This document shows positions 1 through 11,724 of a DNA stretch of 64,000 nt, piece by piece. This DNA comes from Rutidosis leptorrhynchoides (Eukaryota > Streptophyta > Magnoliopsida > Asterales > Asteraceae): positions 291,938,501-292,002,500 of the forward strand of contig NC_092341.1 of the NCBI RefSeq assembly GCF_046630445.1, in the 5' to 3' direction. The notes under the pieces were generated by a model that saw nothing but the letters and a program-made list of their open reading frames with translations, searched no databases and was not told where the DNA came from. Positions within the stretch are counted from its first letter, which is position 1, and each line of letters starts with the position of its first letter. The position numbers were made by a program, and so were the translations under genes.

Positions 1-2235
1 CTAAAACCAACCCGAATGGCAATTCAACTAGCGGACCGCTCTGTTAAATTCCCTCGTGGAATTTTAGAGAATATGTTGGTAAAAGTAGGTACCCTAGTAT
101 TTCCGGCTGACTTTGTAATTTTGGACATGGAGGAGGACACACGTGTGCCTCTTATATTAGGTCGACCTTTCCTCAATACCGCTAGAGCTATGATAGATGT
201 TCATGGGCAGAAATTGACCCTTAGTATTGAGGATATGAAGGTTACCTTTTCCGTTGACCATGCCCTACAATACCCCGAGTCTACTGATGATCAATGTTAT
301 TATGTGCAAACCATAGACACATATTCGGAGTTGTTGCAGGAATTTCCAGAATTGCAAGGTACGAGAGAATGCATTTTTGTGAAAGGTGATGAAGAGAATA
401 TGTTGGAAGAAGTGGAGATGTTGACCACCTTGATGGCTAACGGTTATGAGCCAAATGATGAAGAATACAGAAAGTTGGATTTAGGAAATGAGTACCGATG
501 TAAAACATCGATTGAAGAACCTCCCGTTTTAGAACTCAAGCCACTTCCAAAATACTTGGAATATGCTTACCTACAAGAAGGTTCTACTCTCCCGGTTATC
601 ATTTCATCCGAACTCTCTGTAAGTGAGAAGTCTAAACTTGTTTCCATGTTAAAAGCCCATAAAACAGCTCTAGCATGGAAAATTCATGACATCAAGGGTA
701 TAAGTCCCTCTTATTGTACGCATAAGATATTAATGGAAGATAACTATAAGCCATGTGTACAAAGACAAAGGCAACTCAACCCTAATATGCAAGAAGTTGT
801 TAAAAAGGAGATTGTCAAACTCCTAGATGCAGGTCTCATTTATCCAATTTCGGATAGCCCTTGGGTGAGTCCGGTCCAATGCGTGCCCAAAAAGGGTGGC
901 ATGACCGTTGTCACAAATGAAGACGACCAATTAATTTCTACCAGGACTATCACGGGTTGGAGGGTATGTATTGATTACAGAAAATTAAATGATGCTACCC
1001 GAAAAGACCATTTTCCTCTTCCTTACATTGATCAAATGTTGGAAAGGTTGGCAGGAAAGAACTTTTATTGTTTTCTTGACGGTTTCTCGGGATATTCCCA
1101 AATCCCTATAGCACCCGAGGACCAAGAGAAAACGACCTTTACATGCCCTTATAGTACTTTCTCCTATCGACGTATGCCCTTTGGCTTATGCAATGCTCCT
1201 GCTACCTTTCAAAGATGTATGGTAGCTATTTTTCATGATATGATTGAAGACTTTATGGAAGTATTCATGAATGACTTTTCAGTCTTCAGTGATTCTTTTG
1301 ACTCATGTCTTCATAATCTTGAGCGTATGTTGATTAGGTGTGAAGAATCAAATCTTGTGCTAAACTGGGAAAAATGCCATTTTATGGTAAAAGAGGGCAT
1401 TGTATTGGGTCATAAAATTTCTTGTGCAGGTCTGGAGGTGGATAGAGCTAAAGTGGAAGTCATAGCCAAATTACCACCACCGTCAAATGTAAAAGGCGTA
1501 AGAAGTTTTCTAGGGCACGCCGGTTTTTACCGGCGGTTCATTAAAGATTTTTCCAAAATTGCAACCCCCATGAACAAACTTCTTGAGAAAGACGCTCCAT
1601 TTGTCTTTACGGACGAGTGTCTTACCGCCTTTAACCTACTTAAAGCAAAGCTCACACAATCACCCATTCTCATATCGCCGAATTGGTCAATACCATTCGA
1701 ACTTATGTGTGACGCTAGTGACTTTGCTATTGGTGCCGTCTTGGGGCAAAGAATTGAAAAACATTTCAAGCCCATTTATTATGCTAGCAAGACATTGCAA
1801 GGAGCCCAACTTAATTACACTACCACCGAGAAGGAACTCCTGGCAATCGTATTTTCGTTTGATAAATTCCGATCCTATTTGGTACTAGCAAAGACGGTTG
1901 TCTATACAGACCACTCGACATTGAAGTACTTGCTTGCTAAGCAAGATGCTAAACCCCGGTTAATACGTTGGGTCTTGCTTTTGCAAGAATTCGATATCGA
2001 TATTAAAGACAAAAAGGGGGCCGAAAACCTAGCTGCCGATCACCTTTCTCGACTTGAGAACCCGAATCTTGGGGTTCTCCATGAGACTGTTATCCAAGAT
2101 AACTTTCCAGACGAAAATCTCATGAAGATTGAGAAAATTGATGATCCATGGTTTGTAGACATAGCCAACTATCTTGCGGGTGGATTCCTAGAAACCGGTA
2201 TGTCACATCAGAAACGAAATTTTTTTTTCCAGTGA
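1..2235 (+). pseudogene. Athila pol, first part: protease (partial), reverse transcriptase, RNase H
   Basis: The frame is open from base 1; the ATG at 16 is internal. Order: C-terminal half of an aspartic protease (LILGRPF near residue 50; the catalytic D-T/S-G triad lies off the window), then RT with the WVSPVQCVPKKGG, CIDYRKLNDATRKDHFPLP and PFGLCNAPATFQ blocks, then RNase H with MCDASDFAIGAVLG, TTEKELLAIVF and VYTDHSTLKYLL. The RT catalytic box reads FMND instead of FMDD: codon AAT at 1270-1272 replaces the first of the paired aspartates, which should abolish polymerase activity. The frame ends in TGA at 2233-2235 just after a T-run (2219-2228), while integrase continues in frame 2, so the polyprotein is broken here. 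The element is therefore probably dependent on others for transposition. Confidence 0.9.
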
Positions 2236-3439
2236 CATAAAATACTATTTTTGGGAAAAACCGTATCTCTTCAAACGGTGTCCCGACGGGATAATCCGTC
2301 GATGTGTCTCCGGGGAAGAATGCAATCAGATTCTTCTCCAATGTCATCTTGGTCCCACTGGTGGACATTTCGGACCCCAAGTCACGGGGAGAAAAGTCTA
2401 TGAGGCCGGTTTTTACTGGCCTACCATCTTCAAGGATGCCCACCAAGTATGTAAATCATGCGATTCTTGCCAAAGGGCAGGAAAAATTAGTCAGAAAGAC
2501 GAAATGCCTCAAAACATAATCCAAGTTTGTGAGGTTTTCGACATTTGGGGCATTGATTTCATGGGACCATTCCCAAAATCTAATTCCAACCAATACATAC
2601 TCGTTGCAGTTGACTACGTGTCAAAATGGGCGGAGGCAAAGGCTCTCCCCACAAACGATGCACGAGTTGTTATAATTTTTCTTAAAGAGCTTTTTGCCCG
2701 ATTTGGTACCCCGAAATCATTAATTAGTGATTGTGGTACCCATTTTTGCAACACCCAATTGGAAAAGGTGTTGAAACGATATGGGGTAACCCATAAAATT
2801 TCTACATCTTATCACCCACAAACAAGTGAGCAAGTTGAAAACACGAATCGGGCATTGAAAAGGATCCTTGAGAAAACAGTTGGATTAAATCCTAAGGTGT
2901 GGTCAACAAAGCTTGACGATGCTTTGTGGGCGTTTAGAACTGCCTACAAAACTCCTATTGGAACCACACCTTACCGCCTAGTCTATGGGAAGGCATGTCA
3001 TCTCCCTTTGGAGATAGAGCACAAATCACATTGGGCTCTTAAGACATGTAATCTCGATCTTACGGAAGCGGGAAACCTTCGTCTAAACCAACTTAATGAG
3101 TTGGATGAGTTGAGACAAAATGCCTATGAAAACTCACTCATTTACAAGGAAAAGACCAAAGTTTGGCACGATAACCATCTCAAGAATCCAAAAGATTTTA
3201 AAGAGGGTGATCGTGTTTTGTTATTTAACTCACGATTTAATCTTTTCCCTGGAAAACTCAAGTCTCGATGGATGGGACCATTTGTGGTTAATAAGGTTTT
3301 TCCATATGGAACGGTGGAGTTAAGAAACGCAAAAGGTGACACGTTTAAGGTAAACGGGCACAGGGTCAAACTATATGTTGATGGACCCATGAACATTGAA
3401 GATGAGGTCAACCTCATCTTCGACCCCAAAGCTACCTAA
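2231..3439 (+). pseudogene. Athila pol, second part: integrase
   Basis: This frame is open from 2231 and is displaced by one base from the RT frame; the first ATG is at 2504, but the domain starts upstream. The HHCC zinc-binding region is visible (GGH and CKSCDSCQ between about 2363 and 2475). The DDE core has WGIDFMGPF (first Asp), SDCGTHF (second Asp) and QVEN after HPQTS (the Glu). The C-terminal GPY/F-like module reads SRWMGPFVV near 3270. TSEQ replaces the usual TSGQ just before the catalytic Glu. The stop at 3437-3439 is followed at once by AAGTTTGGGGGAAG, a G-rich tract commonly seen after pol in this clade. Integrase itself looks intact; the damage is the upstream frameshift. Confidence 0.9.
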
Positions 3440-3965
3440 GTTTGGGGGAAGATTCGAGTGAAGCGACTCAATTTTTAAACCTTCACGAATGTTAGAATTA
3501 GGATTGCGTGATTTTGAGTGATTCTGCGTGATTTTTTTTTACTTCTGTGATTACCTTAAAGTTACCAACTAAAGCTAAACTGATCAAAAGCGAAAAACAG
3601 TGAAGAACACATGGTGTGCGCCACGCACCCTTGTTTGTGCGCCCAGCGCACACCACTGAATTCATTATATCGAGAAAAATTTTGATCAGCAAGCTTCCTG
3701 AGTTAGTCTCTGGTACACTCCGCGCAAAACCAAAAAGAAAAACACCGTGCAAGCTTGTGCGCGCCGCGCACACTCAGCTACTTTTTGGTTCAATTATTGT
3801 GGGGCCCACTTTTAATTCTCAACCACAAAAACCCCAACCCCGATTTCTGCCATTTTTCATCCCCAAATTCTGCATCTATCTCTTCCAAACTCAAAAACCT
3901 ACCAAACCCTAACCAATTTTCATCCAATCTTCACCAAATCTCTTCCATTTTCAAGCAAATTCAAG
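3440..3965 (+). other. Athila pol-to-second-ORF spacer with GC palindromes
   Basis: No ORF is supported here. The spacer begins with the G-rich tract at 3436-3450. It carries three GC-rich inverted repeats: GTGCGCCACGCAC (3615 region), GTGCGCCCAGCGCAC (3637 region) and GTGCGCGCCGCGCAC (3757-3771). The same motif recurs in the 3' LTR. From 3830 the DNA turns C- and A-rich like a plant 5' UTR (CAAACCCTAACC), leading into the ATG at 3966. Confidence 0.55.
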
Positions 3966-6183
3966 ATGAGGAGAGTATGTTCATGTTCTTCTACTTTTTA
4001 TTCTTTTTAATACATCGATTTTAATCTCTTAATTTCGAATTTGTTGAAGAATTTAAGTGGGTTTTCTTTAAATTCATGATTTTTGTGAACATTAACATGC
4101 TATAATTATTATGTACACCTTGTATGCCTTAAAATTGAGATTCCATTGTATTTTTATGATATTCTTATGAATCTAGGGTTTACATGCTAATAGAATTGCT
4201 AGCTTGATAATGTGTTAAGGATAGTTTGTAATTGGTAATCGTGGATTGATTGAAGATGATTTTGGATGTTTTATGAGTCTTGTTATCTTGAATAAAAGTC
4301 TCAAAGTTGGAATGCTAACATGAATTGAATGAAAAATTGATAATGTAAGCATGAAAAACTTTAGTGTTCCACTTAATTATGCTTGTTGTGATATGATTAA
4401 TAGATTTTTGGGTAACAATAACATGATGAGTTAAATTGTGCTTAAGGATTATGTTCAAATTTGGTTTCTATAATGCTATACTAGTCATGATAATCTTTGC
4501 TCTTAAAATGATTTATTTGCTTGAAGGATTAACATAACTATTGCTATATGTATCTTTGAACATGTATTTTGATTTAACCTAACACTAACAAGGTATTATT
4601 TCTATATGCCTTTTTGTTTTGGTGATGTTTCTTATGTGTAGACAAGGTCATCTAGTCAAGCGGCCCAACAAGGACAAGGTTCAAACCAAGGAAGACAACA
4701 AGCACCCGTACCGGATCAAAATGATCCTGCTGTTTGGTTAGCTTATGTCCAGGATCATGAGGACTACGCGGAAGAATATGAATGGGTGGTAAGAAAAAAG
4801 TGTGAGGCCACTTGGTATTTTGACCCGGAACCATTGGTTCAAGCAAGAGAGTACAATAGAGTCGCACGAATGTTAGAGGTGAAACACCAATTGTCATCCG
4901 GACAAGAAATCACAATTCAGGCATGGGAACGGGTTATGCGGATAAATGAAACCATTTACCCCGAGTTGTGCAAGGAATTCATCGCAACTCTGAACTTTCA
5001 ATGCATTTTAAATCCGAGAGGGCAGGATTTTATGAGGTTTAGATTGGGAGGTTTGGCTCGATCAATGAGCCAAATCGATTTAGCTCGTGCTTTGGACATA
5101 TATAACGAGCTAGATGACGATCAATTGGACGCATATCTCCGACAGACAGAGTATTACGATTCCAGCTACAATCCCAGAATTTTTTGGAGCGACATAAGTA
5201 ATTACCAATTCGCTGCTAGTCGAAGCACATTCACGAAAATACATCATCAAGAGGCGAAGTTAATTCAGAGGTTGGTTTCTTGCACATTCAATGCAAGAAG
5301 GGAAGGAAACAACAAGGTAACGAGGCTAGACGTTTTTCTGATGGACAAAATCTACAATAAAAGTCCAGTTAATATTCCAATCACCGTGGCAAAATATCTA
5401 AACGAAACAGGGACAAGAAATATAAACCCTATTGTAGGTGGTCACTATATCACTCGAATAGCGAGCTCGTTTGGAATTAACTTTGACCGGCTAGTAGCAA
5501 ATCCGGACATGATGGAACCTTTGGGAAGTATATACTATATCAATGCCCAATTTTTGCAGCTCGACCAACACAATCGGCTCATTCCCTTTGTTCCTAGGAT
5601 GGAACCACCTCAAAACCCACCCCGTGCCCACGATCATGAAGCAGGTGGTAGTGGTGTCGGACGAGAAAATGTGCAGGAGGAGGTTCACATGGAGGAACCT
5701 GAAAGTGAAGAAGAATTACCTCAGTTTCAAAGGAGAAGGCGTAGGCAGACGCAAAGGACACGGGAAGAAGAGTTGGAGGAAGTGATTTCCGGTTTTCATG
5801 ATTTTCGGGTTGGTTATCAACACAGAGATGACCAATATGAAGAACAAAGGCGACAATTTAACGAATTTTAGGAAGAACAATGGGAGCATAATAGGGCTTC
5901 AAGGTATGATCAAAGGTGGGGGAATTACAGGGGCGATTGGCTTCGCCATAATGTTAGTTTGCATATGCAACAACCACAGGATTATTATGCCACTTCCTAC
6001 CAAAACCCGACCTATTATAACACACCGAACAGAGTTTCGAGTCCTCCCTTATACGATGAGCAAGCGGCTATGCAGGATGCACAAACGCGCTTTGAGGACC
6101 AATACCCGCGCGGGAGACCTCGAAATGATGGTTCGGGAACCTACTCCGGATGGCCTTTTGGTAATTTCTCTAGTGATGATTAG
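3966..6183 (+). pseudogene. Athila post-pol ORF (env-position, ORF1-like), spliced, with internal TAG
   Basis: I read a two-exon gene. Exon 1 is ATG plus two codons at 3966-3974 with donor GTATGT at 3975. The 667-nt T-rich intron ends at the acceptor GTGTAG (4636-4641). Exon 2 starts at 4642 in the same frame as the long ORF seen from 4786, giving an N-terminus MRRTRSSSQ followed by a Gln-rich stretch. The main region (4786-5600) resembles the Athila ORF-1/putative plant transposon protein family, with FRLGG and INPIVGGHYITRIASSFG-type blocks; function unknown. The tail is acidic, then Arg-rich, then Tyr- and Gln-rich. TAG at 5869-5871 (FNEF-stop-EEQW) interrupts the frame, which then runs open to 6183. 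The position corresponds to the env-like gene of Athila, but I see no signal peptide or transmembrane segment. Confidence 0.7.
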
Positions 6184-7841
6184 AGGGCAAATGTACCTTA
6201 TTTGATGATTGGTAACAATTTGGTGATTTTTCAGAAGCTTTGGTTTGTAATTATTTGAATATTTGTATTGTAGACTAATGTTTGTGGTGGTTGTGTTAAA
6301 AACACCATTTTTATCTATTTAAATTTTGTGTGCTTGTTTATTTCTTATTGTTAAGGTGTAGTGATGCTGGCATTAAGTTCAGCAACGTACAAACATTTTG
6401 GAATTTGTGATAGAGATCAAGGAATGAACGATGTTCTTATGCTGGCATTAAGTTCAGCGCCATCGCTCACCTAAGTTTCACGATCTCAGGCTTATTATCA
6501 AGGTTTTTCGAACTCTTTTCACACAAATGCCCTCGTGAATTTAAGTAATAAGATTTAAGTAATGAGGGCCTTACTTAATCTCAAGTGTGGGGAGAGGTAA
6601 TTCTCTCGGGTACATCTTGGCTTACTTTCGAATTCTTAATGGAATGGTGAATTTTTTTTTGAAATTTTATCTTCATAAATTCAAATTTTGTAACCAAAAT
6701 TATTATCACGAAACAAATTTAGAAACAACCAAATGATTGAATTTATTTCGGTTAAAAGTCATAAAACTAGTAATCATATAAAAGGGATAATCAACATGTT
6801 TTACCACATTCTTAATGGAAATAATTATTAAAGCCTTAACGAAAAAGCCAAGTGTGGGGGATTTTGCCAATCTTTTCGAATTACTATCACAAATTTTGCA
6901 AAATTAAAACGATTAAAGTATGTTTGGCTTGAAAAAGGAATAAAAGTCACTAAACGAAAGGATGCATCTAGTTCATCCTTGAAGGAAGTAAAGTCTTCCG
7001 AATTTCGCCTTACTTGATATAGCAAACTTCCTAAACTATGTCATTTCATACTAATATCATTTCACGATATAAGGTACAGTGGGAAGGGAAAGTCTTGAAC
7101 TTTCAAACCCGAAAATAAACTTGGTAGGGTAAATCCAAGTCACTATCCAGTGCAAGACCGATTACGGTGTATAAGCTGGAGCAGGATCTGTCCCGCGCGA
7201 TAGCTTAGTCTTCGCAGTTTTAACCCTTGATCTTAATTGTACAAAATTGTCATGAAAGACCGATATTTATATCGCGTCAGGGGGCGCCCGGTTAAGAGTT
7301 CCATGATACTACAATCATGGGGGCGAATAGCTTGCTAATCGCCGACTGAGACTTCGGTTTTCAGTTACCCTCAACCGGAATTTGAGGTTAAAACCGGAAA
7401 ACGTGTCTAGTTAAAAAAAACTAGCAATGACATTTTCAAAATCTTAAAACGTTTTCTCAAAGATCCAATTTTCCCTAAGGATCCAAATTTTTAAAGAACT
7501 TTCATCGAAGTTCACCTCTCCCAAGCAATCCAAATGTGTGCGTGTGTTTCATAAATTGTGTGTGTACCCTCACGAGTGTGTATTCCAATTGTGTAAACAT
7601 GTGTTCATATAGCGTGAGTTGTATTACAAAATAATGTGTGTGTTTTGTGTACTTCGTGTGAATCGTGTGAAAATTGTGTACCATATAGCGTGAGTCTTTG
7701 TGTGTGTTTTGCGTGATTCGTGTGATTTGTGTATAATGTACTTCAAACAATGTTTTTGATTCATATATATTTGTGTTTTGTATACGCATGATTAGAACAA
7801 GACTTGCTTGAGGACAAGCAAGAGTTAAGTGTGGGGGATTT
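6184..7841 (+). other. Athila 3' non-coding region and polypurine tracts
   Basis: This 1.66-kb stretch has no convincing ORF. It contains a duplicated hairpin-forming 20-mer starting ATGCTGGCATTAAG (6364-6383 and 6439-6458), a G-rich tract at 6584-6599, an exact 17-bp copy of the terminal polypurine tract at 6850-6866, and a TG/GTG-rich stretch at 7530-7740. The tract AAGTGTGGGGGATTT at 7827-7841 abuts the LTR and should prime plus-strand synthesis. Confidence 0.7.
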
Positions 7842-9684
7842 TGATATTACTCAAAATAGACATATCATTAGTCACAATATCAAGTCCTATCGTCGGTTAT
7901 TTCATACGAATTTGTAATATTTCCATTATTATTCCGTTGTATTGTAATTAAGCATAGAATCATTGAATACTTGAAGAAATGTTGAAGATAATGAATGAAA
8001 CAACTCAAAGATCAAAACCAGAACAAGAAACGAAGAAACAGAAAAATGAAAGCTACAGTGCGCGCCGCGCACTATCCGCGCACACCACCACGCACTCAAG
8101 ACTTTGATCAGAACATTTGATTAAAATGGAAACTAGAGAGCGCCCCGCGCAAGTTCAACAGAGCGCGCCGCGCACAACAGAGCGCGCCGCGCACTTCGCC
8201 GCGCACAAGTACCTGAAACGTCCAAATTAAAGTGTGATCGTGAACTGGAAAGTAAAAGTGTGGTAGGTGAGTAGTGCGCTCCGCGCACCCCTTATGTGCG
8301 CGCCGCGCACAGTGCTTTCCAGCTACTTTTCAGCCTTTTTAAACCTCTTTCCAGCTTCATTCCAAGTGTGCCAGTTTTCTTTCTGTTCAGAGACGAAAAC
8401 ATATCATTCAAAACAGTTCTTAAGCTTATCAAAGTGCATCTAAACACTAAAATCATTGAAGATTCAAGGATCATTCAAGGGCTTCATCCAAGATTACTCT
8501 AAAAAGGTCAATATTGTATTTACAATGAATTCTATCTTTGTTACTGTTGTGTTTAAGTTTTCTAGCATGATTGTTGGCTAGTTCCTTTTATGTTCATCTA
8601 GATAAATAACTGAGATGTTGAATGTTTACTTTTGATTGATAGTTACCATGCACGATAGTTTGATGTTTGAATACAAGAACCATTCTTGTTAAGTTTAATC
8701 TTTTCGATTCAACTAGTTAGTATACTTGTTCAACTAAGAAACACCATCTTGCTGATTTAGTATATTGATTTACACCTAGTGACAAGTGTTTGCCCGTCTT
8801 TTACCAAAAGGGGTAAGTTGCGTTCAAACGGTTAATCTATATAGGAATGTAAGAACAACTCTTGTAGATACTCTCAGATAGCTTAATTGATATGTGTAGT
8901 TGTCTAGGTGAACGATCAATTCCCTAGAATCTGTTATGCATATTTTCGCTACTCAATTCCATATAACTAATAGGTGTTAGTAATTTGCCTTATCTAGTGA
9001 CGTTTATAGGGATCTTATTACCACACTTAATTGTTTACTTGGGTTGGGTGAATTGAACATTTAACCAGACCAAGGGAATGAACTAAGCTAAACCATTAGT
9101 TGACATAGGAGTGGATCATGATCAACGCACCATTGACTTGATCATTCTTCAAGTCTTTAGACTAGTTGAATTAGTTGATTACAAATAGGAGGTCTTAGAT
9201 GACAAGAACATCACTTGCGTCGTGTAATCCCGTTTGAGTGTTTATTCAAGACTACTCTTGGTAAACCGATCAATTAGTTCTCGTGCATAACCAATCAATC
9301 CGATCTTAATCCTAAATAAACATTCACATCGAGGGTAAAAAGTCTAGATGAGCATATTTCATCTCTTTGATATCAAAACTATCTTAATTGCTTTCCTTGC
9401 ACTTATAAATTTAAAAGACCAAAAATATTGTTTTTACTTTTACTCTTCTCTGATTTGGCTAATCGTTAAATAAGCCACAAAACATAAAACTTGTACCTTT
9501 AAGCTTCATTTACTTAGTTAATCATAATATATTTTATAATTCTAGTTTGACTAATACAACTGTTCTTGGAACGATACACGGAACTAAACCAGTTACTATA
9601 CTACTACACGATCGGGTACACTGCCCGTTAGTGTGTAGCAATCTCTAATCGGTATTTTTCCATATTATTTTATACGACAATTCA
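7842..9684 (+). repeat. Athila 3' LTR
   Basis: It starts with TGATATTAC directly after the polypurine tract and ends ..CAATTCA where homology to the LARD LTR resumes at TATAC; length about 1.84 kb. At 8058-8310 it contains a cluster of GC-rich odd palindromes (GTGCGCGCCGCGCAC at 8058-8072 and 8296-8310, partial copies at 8163-8175 and 8182-8194). A TTTTCAGCCTTTTTAAA box at 8327-8343 is a plausible core promoter. No 5' LTR is in view, so the length is inferred from the junction only. Confidence 0.75.

Positions 9685-11724
<2,040 letters not shown>

Larger units (their letters stand above)
1..9684 (+). mobile_element. Athila-type Ty3/gypsy LTR retrotransposon, 5' part outside the window
   Basis: The window opens inside the protease part of pol. 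It then runs through reverse transcriptase, RNase H and integrase, a second spliced ORF, a long non-coding 3' stretch, a G-rich polypurine tract and a 3' LTR. An extra ORF after integrase, the FILDMEEDTRVPLILGRPF protease signature and an LTR opening TGATATTACTC are typical of the Athila clade. The right edge is set by comparing 9685 onward with the same LARD LTR segment at 17352 and 38275: homology resumes at TATACGCC, so the LTR ends in ..ATTCA at 9684. gag, primer binding site and 5' LTR lie to the left and are not visible. Lesions: RT catalytic Asp to Asn, a frameshift at a T-run, and an in-frame TAG in the second ORF. Confidence 0.9.

Noticed and set aside
7530..7740. GTG/TG-rich tract as possible Z-DNA or telomere-like repeat
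   Set aside because: Irregular, not TTTAGGG-like; simple low-complexity sequence in the Athila 3' region.
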